From the NCBI GenBank assembly GCA_902601765.1, contig CACKOO010000003.1, positions 1 to 64,000 of the forward strand: DNA of 64,000 bases, written 5' to 3'. This document shows positions 43,710 to 52,250 of the stretch, piece by piece. The stretch's first letter is position 1. The number at the start of each line of letters is the position of its first letter. The DNA is from Hydrogenophilales bacterium (GTDB lineage Bacteria; Pseudomonadota; Gammaproteobacteria; Burkholderiales; Eutrophovitaceae). The notes under the pieces are model-generated. The model saw only the letters and a program-made list of their open reading frames with translations, did not search any database and was not told the DNA's origin. A program made the position numbers and the translations under genes.

Positions 43710-44414
43710 TCACCCGGTTACTTCAAGCCATTCTTTTCTAACAGATTCATTTTCAGAAAGTTGACTAGGAGTTCCTTCAAAAACAATTTGCCCGTGTCCC
43801 ATCACATAAACACGTGTTGATATTCTTAAAGCGATTGTCAGTTTTTGCTCTACTAAGACAATTGAGATGCCTCTTTTTTTTATCTCCTCAAACAAAACCG
43901 CCATCTGCTCAACAATTTTTGGTGCTAGACCTTCTGTGGGCTCGTCAATCATTACCAGATCGGGATCTCCCATCAACGTTCTGCACAAGGTAAGCATCTG
44001 CTGCTCACCACCTGATAAAACACCGGCTGGCGCTTCGGATCGGTCGCGAAGTTGAGGAAACATATCAAACATGTCATCCATGGTCCATCTCTCATTTACG
44101 ATTCCAGATTTCATACCGAGCAACAAATTCTGCTTAACAGTAATTGCTGGGAAAATATCACGATTTTCTGGCACATAACCGAGACCTTCTCTTGAAATCA
44201 CATATGCTGGCTTACCGCATAATTCCCTATCCTTAAATTTTATCGAACCTGTACAATCTACCTGACCCATTATAGACTTTATGGTAGTTGACCGACCCAC
44301 TCCATTTCTTCCCAATAAACTTACTATCTCGCCTTCCCCAACGTACATATCAACGCCATGAAGAATATGGCTCTTCCCGTAAAATGAATTTAATTCTTTC
44401 ACAGTCAACATCAC
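43710..44414 (-). CDS. livF: Branched-chain amino acid-type ABC transporter ATPase LivF, Walker A Lys replaced by Arg
   Basis: A 234-residue ATP-binding subunit of the HAAT/Liv family. The signature GVLSGGEQQMLTLCRTLMGD and Walker B VMIDEPTEGLAPKIV are canonical, and the LivF-type ISIVLVEQKLTIALRIS follows. The Walker A reads GRNGVGRST (residues 35-43): position 41 is Arg (codon CGG) where ATPases have Lys. This should weaken or abolish ATP hydrolysis at that site. Its ATG overlaps the livG stop by four bases. The set LivH-LivM-LivG-LivF is complete apart from a binding protein. Confidence 0.92.
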   Translation of the reverse strand: MMLTVKELNSFYGKSHILHGVDMYVGEGEIVSLLGRNGVGRSTTIKSIMGQVDCTGSIKFKDRELCGKPAYVISREGLGYVPENRDIFPAITVKQNLLLGMKSGIVNERWTMDDMFDMFPQLRDRSEAPAGVLSGGEQQMLTLCRTLMGDPDLVMIDEPTEGLAPKIVEQMAVLFEEIKKRGISIVLVEQKLTIALRISTRVYVMGHGQIVFEGTPSQLSENESVRKEWLEVTG

Positions 44415-45163
44415 TTTTGCTCCGTTCCAAGGTAAGCTTCTTGAACCGCACTATTTTCCTGGATTTCCGACGGCTTGCCTGTTGCAATTACCTGCCCATA
44501 GACCAAAACCGAAATTCGGTCAGCAAGTCCGAAAACAACGCTCATATCATGCTCGACCATCACCAAGGTTTTCCCTTCTGTTACTTTACGCACTAAATCA
44601 ACCGCATCATTGCGTTCTGTTAAACTCATGCCAGCCGTTGGTTCATCGAGAAGTATTACTCTCGCCCCGCCAGCTATAGTTACGCCGATCTCAAGTGCAC
44701 GTTGCTCTGCATAAGTCAGAACACCAGCTATTCTGGCACGTAGATCCTTTAATCCAATTAGCTCAACAATTTCCTCAGTTCTTTCGCTAGCATCGGTTAA
44801 TCCGTCAACTCTGTGCCAAAAAGAATATTTATATCCTAGACCCCAAAGTACCGCACACCTAACATTTTCGTAAACCGACATTTTTGGAAAAATATTAGTT
44901 ATTTGAAAGCTCCGGGATAACCCTTTTCGGTTGATGCTCTGCGGATCCATCTCAGTTATATCCTCGCCAGACAACTCGATGGACCCACTTGTGACTGGAA
45001 ACCTTCCACTAATTAAATTAAAAAGCGTAGATTTTCCTGCTCCGTTGGGACCAATGATTGCATGCCTCTCGCCGTCACGAATCTCAAGATCAATACCTTT
45101 TATAATTTCAGTTTGACCAAAATTTTTTGTCACTCTCGAAAGTTTTATCGCAGAAGTAATCAC
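44411..45163 (-). CDS. livG: Branched-chain amino acid-type ABC transporter ATPase LivG
   Basis: A 250-residue ATPase with canonical Walker A GPNGAGKSTLFNLISGRF (residues 38-55), a LivG-type signature LTYAEQRALEIGVTIAGG, Walker B VILLDEPTAGMSLTERNDAV and switch His in VMVEHDMSVVFGLADRI. The signature Tyr-Ala-Glu-Gln instead of SGGQ is common in LivG proteins. It pairs with LivF, so this subunit supplies the intact nucleotide site. Stop and start codons overlap by four bases on both sides. Confidence 0.92.
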   Translation of the reverse strand: MITSAIKLSRVTKNFGQTEIIKGIDLEIRDGERHAIIGPNGAGKSTLFNLISGRFPVTSGSIELSGEDITEMDPQSINRKGLSRSFQITNIFPKMSVYENVRCAVLWGLGYKYSFWHRVDGLTDASERTEEIVELIGLKDLRARIAGVLTYAEQRALEIGVTIAGGARVILLDEPTAGMSLTERNDAVDLVRKVTEGKTLVMVEHDMSVVFGLADRISVLVYGQVIATGKPSEIQENSAVQEAYLGTEQK

Positions 45164-46419
45164 AATAACCCTTTTGATTGTAAATCTGGCCCAAGGTCTT
45201 CCCAGGCCTTACCAACAATTCTTGTTGATTTGATAAAAAACGTTGTGCCCACAACGAATAAGAATAAGACAACCAGCCAAGAATTAACGCTGGAGGAAGG
45301 ATCAATAATTACCCCGAACAAATTCATGGGTTCACGTCCTGATATAGCCGATTCCACGTGATATATCATTTCTATAATAGATACGAAACCCAAAAGCATA
45401 GCTGCACCAGTAGCTGCGACAACAGCATACGAAGGCACCAAGCGCCCCAAGAGATTCGCCCTCATCACCGGTTCGTGCTTTGCGATAAGGCCAGCGATAC
45501 CCCCGGGGGAAAACATAATAATCACTAAGAATAATAATCCAAAGTAAAGCAACCAAGCCTCTGTGTAGTTAGATAACGCTGACTGCAAAAAAGTTACCAA
45601 AATTGCGCCAATGATAGGTCCCCAAAAGTGCCCAATACCCCCGATAAATGCCATTAATACCACTCGGCCTGACTCTAGAATTCCCAAAGTCTCAAACGTA
45701 ACTATTTCATAGTTGATAATGTAGAGACTTCCAGCCAACCCGGCAAAAAAACCAGCCAATGTCATTGACATCCAACGCACTCGGGTTGGGTTATACCCCA
45801 AAAACTTCGCCCTCTCTGGGTTATCTCTAACCGCATTTGCCATTCGGCCAAGCGGAGTCCTCGTGATAGCATACATCCCAATTATGCTAAAAATACACCA
45901 CGATACGACAAGGTAGTACACTTGGATTTGAGAGCTGAGACTAACACCCATCAAAGGACCTCCAGCTGTACGATTAGTGTCTATTCCGGCTTCCCCTCCA
46001 AAAAAAGCTGTAAACATTAGAGCACTCGCCGCTACCATTTCCGCTATTCCCAAAGAAATCATTGCGAACGGAGTTCCGGGTCGCCGAGTAGTAATAACCC
46101 CAATTATAAAACCGAAAAACATTCCGCAAAGTCCTCCAAAAATCGGGACCAGCGATATTGGCATCCATATGACTCCCGAGGCTATCCAATTTATAAGATG
46201 TGCCGTGAAAAATGCCCCCAAACCATAATAAACGGCATGTCCAAAAGATAGTAAACCGACCTGCCCCAAAAGCATGTTATAGGAAAGTGCGAAGATCATA
46301 GCGATTGCCATTTGAGTCATTAGCGATAGAGCGAAGCTCTGACTGAACACATGAGGAAGTACTAGAAAAACCGCCACCAAAATGATCCAAATAAAATTAT
46401 TTTTCGCGAAATTCATCAT
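45160..46419 (-). CDS. livM: Branched-chain amino acid-type ABC transporter permease LivM
   Basis: A 419-residue inner-membrane permease with about ten helices; MIFALSYNMLLGQVGLLSFG and VYYGLGAFFTAHLINW are the LivM hallmark near the N-terminus, and ITRTPLGRMANAVRDNPERA is the cytoplasmic coupling loop. The C-terminal part continues beyond the usual permease end with two more hydrophobic segments (about 325-410), making it roughly 80 residues longer than many LivM proteins. Overlaps livG by four bases and follows livH by seven. Imports amino acids, short amides or related acids. Confidence 0.9.
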   Translation of the reverse strand: MMNFAKNNFIWIILVAVFLVLPHVFSQSFALSLMTQMAIAMIFALSYNMLLGQVGLLSFGHAVYYGLGAFFTAHLINWIASGVIWMPISLVPIFGGLCGMFFGFIIGVITTRRPGTPFAMISLGIAEMVAASALMFTAFFGGEAGIDTNRTAGGPLMGVSLSSQIQVYYLVVSWCIFSIIGMYAITRTPLGRMANAVRDNPERAKFLGYNPTRVRWMSMTLAGFFAGLAGSLYIINYEIVTFETLGILESGRVVLMAFIGGIGHFWGPIIGAILVTFLQSALSNYTEAWLLYFGLLFLVIIMFSPGGIAGLIAKHEPVMRANLLGRLVPSYAVVAATGAAMLLGFVSIIEMIYHVESAISGREPMNLFGVIIDPSSSVNSWLVVLFLFVVGTTFFIKSTRIVGKAWEDLGPDLQSKGLL

Positions 46420-46426
46420 GTCAGAA

Positions 46427-47374
46427 CTAAGTCTCCCGATTTCCCATCAGACCACTGGGCCGGAAGATCAACATTAATACTAAAAGCATGTATGGCAAAA
46501 CAGGAGCAAGTTGAGACAGGGTGATGGTGGATAACCCGTAAAACATAGACTCACTAGTTATTTCTAAGCCGACCAAATGCATCAAATTAACAAAAGAGTA
46601 GTCTAGAGCGACAGAAAATGTCTGAATCGTACCTATGAGAAGAGAAGCGACAAAAGCTCCGGGAAGAGAACCCATACCTCCAAAAACAACCACCACGAAA
46701 ATAATGGTACCCACGGCAAACGCCATACCTGGTTCCGTTATAAATAAATTACCACCTAGAACACCAGCCAATCCAGCTAGGGCGGCTCCTCCAGCGAAAA
46801 CAAACATAAATACTCGGGGCACATTGTGACCTAGCGCCTCCACCATATCTGGATGAGTGAGTGAAGCTTGAACTATGAGACCAATTCGAGTTTTTGTAAG
46901 CATCAAATAAAGCCCGATCAACATGGAAACTGAGATCGCCATCATGAAAGCTCGGTAAGCAGGGTATTGGGTGGTAAAAATTGTGAATATTGTAAAATCG
47001 AGAGAAGCAGGCACTCTGTAATCTACAGGAGCTCTTCCCCAAATGAGGTGCACTATTTCCTCAATAACATATGCCAGACCAAACGTGAAAAGTAACTCGG
47101 CAACATGACCAAATTTATGAACAGTACGCAATCCATATCTCTCTACCACCGCTCCAATGGCTCCTACCAAAATGGGCGCTAAAAATAGTGCCGGCCAGAA
47201 ACCAGTAAAATATCCCACTTGATAAGCAGCATAGGCTCCCAGCATATAAAAACTAGCGTGAGCGAAGTTAAGCACCCCCATCATGCTAAAAATCAGGGTC
47301 AACCCTGATGAAAGCATGAAGAGAAGTAACCCATACGACAAACTGTTCAACGCCGTAACAAGAAAAAACTCCAA
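46427..47374 (-). CDS. livH: Branched-chain amino acid-type ABC transporter permease LivH
   Basis: A 315-residue permease with about eight helices. LNSLSYGLLLFMLSSGLTLI, MMGVLNFAHASFYMLGAY and IQASLTHPDMVEALGHNVPR (coupling loop) are characteristic; FGGMGSLPGAFVASLLIGTI follows. Translation apparently starts at TTG just after AGGGGG. First gene of livHMGF. No binding protein gene (livK/J) flanks the operon, so the receptor must be encoded elsewhere. Proximity to beta-oxidation genes suggests import of an acid or amide that ends as acyl-CoA. Confidence 0.9.
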   Translation of the reverse strand: MEFFLVTALNSLSYGLLLFMLSSGLTLIFSMMGVLNFAHASFYMLGAYAAYQVGYFTGFWPALFLAPILVGAIGAVVERYGLRTVHKFGHVAELLFTFGLAYVIEEIVHLIWGRAPVDYRVPASLDFTIFTIFTTQYPAYRAFMMAISVSMLIGLYLMLTKTRIGLIVQASLTHPDMVEALGHNVPRVFMFVFAGGAALAGLAGVLGGNLFITEPGMAFAVGTIIFVVVVFGGMGSLPGAFVASLLIGTIQTFSVALDYSFVNLMHLVGLEITSESMFYGLSTITLSQLAPVLPYMLLVLMLIFRPSGLMGNRET

Positions 47375-47509
47375 AAAACCCCCTAAATTGCGTACCGTCT
47401 ATTTGCTTGCAAGCCAGATTATATCAACACCCGACTAAAAATCGAACAACAGATTATCGTTTACCTTACTCGTACATATCAATAGATCCTAAATTATTTT
47501 ACTATCGAC

Positions 47510-47539
47510 TTCAAATTTTTTGTTTACTCCCTCTATAAT
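47510..47539 (+). promoter_or_regulatory. Possible sigma-70 promoter of the acyl-CoA ligase gene
   Basis: TTCAAA (47510-47515), an 18-base spacer, and a perfect TATAAT (47534-47539). It would give a leader of about 90 bases before the ATG at 47636. The divergent region 47375-47635 shows no gene. Confidence 0.4.
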
Positions 47540-47635
47540 CCATGCGTAAACTAAAAATTATTGCCGAGAAAATATTAATAGAAAATTCGTGGTTAACAGG
47601 CTTTAGGCTAAATTTATAATTTAAGGAATTTTTAT

Positions 47636-49276
47636 ATGAATTCGCACATGATGGAAGTACCGTTACTAATTTCATCACTAATAAAATATGCTGATCGCTA
47701 CCATGGCGATACCGAAATTGTCACTCGGACGGTGGAGGGAGATATACATCGCTATAATTACTCGGAAGCTCATGAACGATCTAAAAAACTTGCAAACGCT
47801 CTAGTTAAAATCGGAGTAGTGAGGGGAGACCGTATTGCCACACTGGCTTGGAACACCCATCGGCATCTGGAAATTTACTATGGCGTATCCGGATCAGGAG
47901 CAATATGCCACACAGTAAATCCCCGTCTTTTCCGAGAACAAATAATATACATTATGAATCATGCCAAAGATAATTGCTTATTTTTTGACCTCACGTTTTT
48001 GCCGATTGTCGAGAAACTTCTGCCCGACCTCCCTCTCGTTGAGCACTTCGTCTTAATGACAGATAAAGCCCACATGCCCGTTTCTCAAATTCCAAATCTA
48101 CTTTGCTACGAACAACTAATTGAAAGCGATTCGGGAAACTTTGTTTGGCCTGAGTTTCCTGAAAAAACTGATTCTTCACTTTGCTATACCTCCGGCACGA
48201 CCGGAAACCCCAAGGGTGTTATGTATCAGCACAGAACTACAATCCTACACAGCTACGCTGCTGCGATGCCCGACGCGCTTAACCTCTCTGCTAGAGACGT
48301 AATTTTACCAGTCGTACCAATGTTTCACGCAAATGCATGGGGTTTACCGTACGCGGCTGCTTTAACAGGAGCAAAATTAGTTTTGCCTGGTGCAGGGATG
48401 GATGGGGCCAGCCTGTTTGAGTTATTTGAAAATGAAAAAGTAACACTTTCTGCTGGAGTACCAACGATATGGATGGGGCTTGTTAGTCATTTAAAAGATA
48501 ATAAATTAAAATTTTCAACACTTAAAAGGACAGTAATCGGGGGCTCGGCTGTACCTCCTGCGATGACACGCTCCTTTGAGGAGGATTACCAAGTTGAAGT
48601 GCTACATGCTTGGGGGATGACCGAAATGAGCCCTCTTGGCACAGTGTCAATTATGAAACACAAGCATTTGTCCCTGAGCAAAGACAAGCAATTAGCTATC
48701 AAAGATAAGCAGGGTCGACCAATTTATGGCGTTGACATGAAAATAGTTGATGACCAGGGCAGAGAACTACCTTGGGACGGCAAAGCTTTCGGTGAATTAT
48801 TAGTCAGAGGCCCATGGATATTGAATAGTTATTACCGCGATGGTGACGAAAAAACTTTAAAACCCGACCATAATGGTCTGGAATGGTTTCCCACAGGAGA
48901 TGTAGCCACAATAGATCCTGATGGATTTATGCAAATCACTGACAGATCCAAGGATGTAATCAAGACCGGCGGCGAGTGGATAAGCTCAATCGACCTCGAA
49001 AATACTGCAGTATCGCATCCTGATATTGCCGAGGCTGCCGTGATTGCGGTTTACCATCCAAAATGGGATGAGCGCCCTTTGCTAATAGCTGTAAAAAAAC
49101 AGGAAGCAACTTTAAGTAAGGAGGACATTATTAATTTTTTCGCAGGAAAAGTTGCGAAGTGGTGGATTCCAGATGATGTGGTATTTGTTTCAGAATTACC
49201 CCACACTGCAACGGGGAAATTACAAAAAAACAAATTGCGGGAGGAATTTGCAAATTATAAACTTCCGACCGCTTGA
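47636..49276 (+). CDS. AMP-forming fatty-acid CoA ligase (FadD-like, medium/long chain)
   Basis: A 546-residue ANL-superfamily ligase. P-loop [40 protein letters not shown], the A5 segment [39 protein letters not shown] with the hinge Asp, and [13 protein letters not shown] holding the catalytic Lys are all intact. The HANAWG context is typical of medium-chain and long-chain fatty acid ligases of the AlkK/FadD3 type. AAGGAA precedes ATG. It is divergent from the liv operon and could activate the acid that transporter imports. Confidence 0.9.
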   Translation: MNSHMMEVPLLISSLIKYADRYHGDTEIVTRTVEGDIHRYNYSEAHERSKKLANALVKIGVVRGDRIATLAWNTHRHLEIYYGVSGSGAICHTVNPRLFREQIIYIMNHAKDNCLFFDLTFLPIVEKLLPDLPLVEHFVLMTDKAHMPVSQIPNLLCYEQLIESDSGNFVWPEFPEKTDSSLCYTSGTTGNPKGVMYQHRTTILHSYAAAMPDALNLSARDVILPVVPMFHANAWGLPYAAALTGAKLVLPGAGMDGASLFELFENEKVTLSAGVPTIWMGLVSHLKDNKLKFSTLKRTVIGGSAVPPAMTRSFEEDYQVEVLHAWGMTEMSPLGTVSIMKHKHLSLSKDKQLAIKDKQGRPIYGVDMKIVDDQGRELPWDGKAFGELLVRGPWILNSYYRDGDEKTLKPDHNGLEWFPTGDVATIDPDGFMQITDRSKDVIKTGGEWISSIDLENTAVSHPDIAEAAVIAVYHPKWDERPLLIAVKKQEATLSKEDIINFFAGKVAKWWIPDDVVFVSELPHTATGKLQKNKLREEFANYKLPTA

Positions 49277-49282
49277 TATAAG

Positions 49283-50221
49283 TCAATAACCTTTCTCAGT
49301 ATCCACTAACCCTTCCGGCTGCAGCCCACGCTCTATGAGCTGGATGTTATTTAAAATTTGGTCTACAGCCAGATTGAATATAGTTGGAGCAGCAACATGA
49401 GGTGTCACGTAAATTGCTGTATTTTGAAAAAAAGGATGATCCGCTGGTAAAGGTTCCTGACAAAAAACATCTAAAAACGCACCCTCGATATGTTTCGATT
49501 CTATTCCCTCTAAAAAATCTTTCTCCACAACGGTTTCCCCTCGGCCGATATTGATAAAGTAACTGCCTTTCCCTAGTTTATTAAAAAATTCAGAATTCAA
49601 AAGACCTGCCGTGGCCGAAGTAAGGGGCAATACATTAACTAAAATTTTTATTTTAGATAAAAATAACTTTAATTCCTTGGATCCCGAAAACACTTTGTAT
49701 CCACTTGTTTCCTTAACAGTCCGAGCCCATCCGAAAACTGGAAAACCATTAGCCACAAGCGTATTTGCAACCTTTTCTCCAATGACGCCGACACCCATAA
49801 CTCCGACTGGCCAATCAGTTAGTGGCTGATATTCGCGAGGCACCCAGTTTTTGTGACACTGATCTTTTTGATATTGATCGAAACCACGCTGAAAAAAAAG
49901 GGCGGCATAAAGCACGTATTCCGCCATGGGTTTGGCCATTCCCGCATCTAATAACCTAACAATTTGTATTTTTCTTGCAATTTTTTTGTTCCCAAGGACA
50001 AAATCAACACCAGCCCCCAAGACAAAAATGGTTTCTAAGCTCGGAAGAAAATCCCAGACATCCGTAGGTGGCTTCCAGACGATAGCATACCTAATTCCAA
50101 GCGCTTTTGATTGAATCGGCCATTCGAGGAATTGCATTTTGGGAAATTTGCTCCGGAATGCTGCCTTCCATTCCTTCCCAGCCTGCAAATCCCCCTCATC
50201 TGGTACAAAAATGACACCCAT
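49283..50221 (-). CDS. Glyoxylate/hydroxypyruvate reductase A-type D-2-hydroxyacid dehydrogenase
   Basis: A 312-residue NAD(P)-dependent dehydrogenase of the GhrA branch. The dinucleotide motif is VGVMGVGVIGEKVANTLVAN; the catalytic Arg lies in LVNVLPLTSATAGLLN to FINIGRGE, the Glu in DVFCQEPLPADHPFF and the His in YVTPHVAAPT. It reduces glyoxylate or hydroxypyruvate to glycolate or glycerate in the cytoplasm. ATG is preceded by a GGTTCGGAG site. It converges on the ligase gene (6-base gap) and follows panC on the same strand. Confidence 0.88.
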   Translation of the reverse strand: MGVIFVPDEGDLQAGKEWKAAFRSKFPKMQFLEWPIQSKALGIRYAIVWKPPTDVWDFLPSLETIFVLGAGVDFVLGNKKIARKIQIVRLLDAGMAKPMAEYVLYAALFFQRGFDQYQKDQCHKNWVPREYQPLTDWPVGVMGVGVIGEKVANTLVANGFPVFGWARTVKETSGYKVFSGSKELKLFLSKIKILVNVLPLTSATAGLLNSEFFNKLGKGSYFINIGRGETVVEKDFLEGIESKHIEGAFLDVFCQEPLPADHPFFQNTAIYVTPHVAAPTIFNLAVDQILNNIQLIERGLQPEGLVDTEKGY

Positions 50222-50258
50222 TATTTCTCCGAACCTTCCCTCAACTAGTAATAAAATA

Positions 50259-51098
50259 TTATATTATTGGACCAGAAACTTCTAGGTCATCGATTAAGCG
50301 AGTTTGACCAAGACTCGCCGCTCCAAGGATGACTAAATCTGTGTCATTATTTGACGGACGAAGTAGCCCAATTTTCGTTCGAACCACGACATAATCTACT
50401 TTCCAACCATGCCTTGCCAACAATTCACCAGCCGCATATTCCATAGCAACAAAATTGCGATCTCCGGATATTATCGAATCGTAAATATTTTGCATCGCTA
50501 GCCGAAGCCTTGGTGCCTCTCTAAACTCGTCATCACTTAAATGACGATTTCTTGAGGATAATGCGAGACCAGTATTGGCTCTAACTGTTTCGCCTGATAG
50601 AATTTCGATGGGCAAAGAGAATTGTTTAACCAGACCACGTATTATTGCCAGTTGCTGATAATCTTTTTTCCCAAAAACAGCCAATTGTGGACGAACTATA
50701 TTGAATAGTTTCATAACAATTGTACAAACGCCCCGAAAATGATCTGGCCTGAACCTGCCTTCAAGCTTTTTAGCTAGTCGCGGTGGATCAACAAAGTACT
50801 TCTGTCCCTCAGGATAAATCTCTTTTTCATCCGGGCAAAAAACTAAGTCATTGCCGGCTTTTTCTAACTTATTGAAATCATCCATTAATGTTCGAGGATA
50901 GCCATTAAAATCATCAATGAGGTTAAATTGTAAACGATTGACAAAAATTGTTGTGACAACAGTTTGCGCTTTTTCTTTGGCTAATGAAACTAAACTCAAG
51001 TGTCCTTCATGAATATTCCCCATTGTCGGTACGCATCCGATAGATTTTTTTTCATTTAGAAACTGTCGCAAATTTTCAATATCTTTTATTATTTCCAT
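50259..51098 (-). CDS. panC: Pantothenate synthetase
   Basis: PanC joins pantoate and beta-alanine with ATP to make pantothenate for CoA. The 279 residues carry VPTMGNIHEGHLSLV with the HxGH nucleotide motif, NRLQFN, CTIVMKLFNIVRPQLAVFGK followed by KDYQQL, and ALSSRNRHLS (the KMSKS-like element). The usual acidic residue before GLALSSRN is Thr here, a small change. It starts with ATG after AAGAG. It closes the run hda - HAD - pcnB - folK - dNK - panC; panB, often adjacent in other genomes, is absent. Confidence 0.95.
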   Translation of the reverse strand: MEIIKDIENLRQFLNEKKSIGCVPTMGNIHEGHLSLVSLAKEKAQTVVTTIFVNRLQFNLIDDFNGYPRTLMDDFNKLEKAGNDLVFCPDEKEIYPEGQKYFVDPPRLAKKLEGRFRPDHFRGVCTIVMKLFNIVRPQLAVFGKKDYQQLAIIRGLVKQFSLPIEILSGETVRANTGLALSSRNRHLSDDEFREAPRLRLAMQNIYDSIISGDRNFVAMEYAAGELLARHGWKVDYVVVRTKIGLLRPSNNDTDLVILGAASLGQTRLIDDLEVSGPII

Positions 51099-51124
51099 AA
51101 ATTGAACTCTTAAAAATCTGTGCT

Positions 51125-51763
51125 TTAATCGGCAAATCCAAAAAATTCTCTGGGGCCTCTCATGCCAAGAATTCTTTCATATAGCATCTCAAAGTGACGT
51201 GTGCTATCAACGAAATTTAAATTGTCACTATTTACAATAAGTAACGGTGACCTGTCATACGCGTGAAAAAATCTCTGATATTCTTGAAACACCAATACCA
51301 GATAGTCTTTTGTTATTTGTTTCTCATATATTTTACCTCGGCTCTTTACTCTATTAATTAACTTCGTTGGTGAAGCTTGTAGATATATGACTAATTCGGG
51401 AACTGGAGCACCAGGCTTCAAATAGTCATAAATTTTCCTATAAAGGTTAAATTCGTCGTCACTAAGATTAAGTTTTGCGAAAATTGGATCTTTCTCCAAC
51501 AGGAAATCTGCAACTGTAACCGAATCAAATAGTTTCATTTGCACCATTTCATCTATCTGCTCCACTCTCCTTAAGAAAAAATTTAATTGTGTTGCTAGTG
51601 CAAATTTTTCCTTATTTTGATAAAACCTTTCTAAAAACGGATTTGAATCAGGGTCTTCCAAAAGCATTTGTCCTCCAAGCTGCCTGCTTAGGAGACGCGT
51701 AAGGCTGGTCTTTCCAGCACCAATAGGACCTTCCACCGCAATATAATTGAAATTATTTCGCAT
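51125..51763 (-). CDS. Deoxynucleoside kinase
   Basis: A 212-residue kinase of the deoxyadenosine/deoxycytidine/deoxyguanosine kinase family. Walker A is YIAVEGPIGAGKTSLTRLLS; LLEDPDSNPFLERFYQNK and TQLNFFLRRVEQI follow, as does SVTVADFLLEKDPIFAKLNL (a DR[S/T]-like segment altered to DFLLEKD) and the lid RVKSRGK. It phosphorylates salvage deoxynucleosides. It overlaps the folK end by 11 bases and is followed by panC. This folK-dNK pairing is typical of Beta- and some Gammaproteobacteria. Confidence 0.9.
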   Translation of the reverse strand: MRNNFNYIAVEGPIGAGKTSLTRLLSRQLGGQMLLEDPDSNPFLERFYQNKEKFALATQLNFFLRRVEQIDEMVQMKLFDSVTVADFLLEKDPIFAKLNLSDDEFNLYRKIYDYLKPGAPVPELVIYLQASPTKLINRVKSRGKIYEKQITKDYLVLVFQEYQRFFHAYDRSPLLIVNSDNLNFVDSTRHFEMLYERILGMRGPREFFGFAD

Positions 51764-52250
51764 TTAATTTTTTAATACCTGATTTCGAAACTTTTCCCAA
51801 AAGGTCTGTAGCCAATCCATAACCATGAATTATTACACTAGCATCTATCTCTATTAATGGAACCAAAACAAATGCGCGCTTGTGAATTCTTGGATGAGGA
51901 ACTATTAAATCATTTCGTGAAATTATAACATCTCCATAAAGCAGTAAATCCAAATCGATGACTCGTGCTTGATTAACACCGCTTCTAACTCTACCACGCT
52001 GCTTTTCAATACCAAGGAGAGCAGAAAGCAAGGTGAACGGTGATAGAAATGTCGAGATTTTAACCACGGCATTCAAAAATTTGGGCTGATCTACTCCTCC
52101 CTCGGGTTCGGTCTCATATATCGAAGAAACCGCCAAAAAACGGCAATTTTCCAAATCACTTAGGAGCCTAACAGCAGTTTTTATTTCCGTAAGAGAATTT
52201 CCTAGATTGCTTCCGAGAGCAACATATGCTTCGGTAATAACAGAATTCAA
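51753..52250 (-). CDS. folK: 2-amino-4-hydroxy-6-hydroxymethyldihydropteridine pyrophosphokinase
   Basis: HPPK transfers pyrophosphate from ATP to the pterin in folate synthesis. The 165-residue protein has YVALGSNLGNSLTEIK at the N-terminus, YETEPEGGVDQPKFLNAVVK, and the signature RARVIDLDLLLYGD-type block (NQARVIDLDLLLYGDVI) with the two Mg-binding Asp residues, then VPHPRIHKRAFVLVPLIEI. The start overlaps the pcnB stop by four bases and its end overlaps the deoxynucleoside kinase by 11, showing tight coupling. Confidence 0.95.
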   Translation of the reverse strand: MNSVITEAYVALGSNLGNSLTEIKTAVRLLSDLENCRFLAVSSIYETEPEGGVDQPKFLNAVVKISTFLSPFTLLSALLGIEKQRGRVRSGVNQARVIDLDLLLYGDVIISRNDLIVPHPRIHKRAFVLVPLIEIDASVIIHGYGLATDLLGKVSKSGIKKLNAK

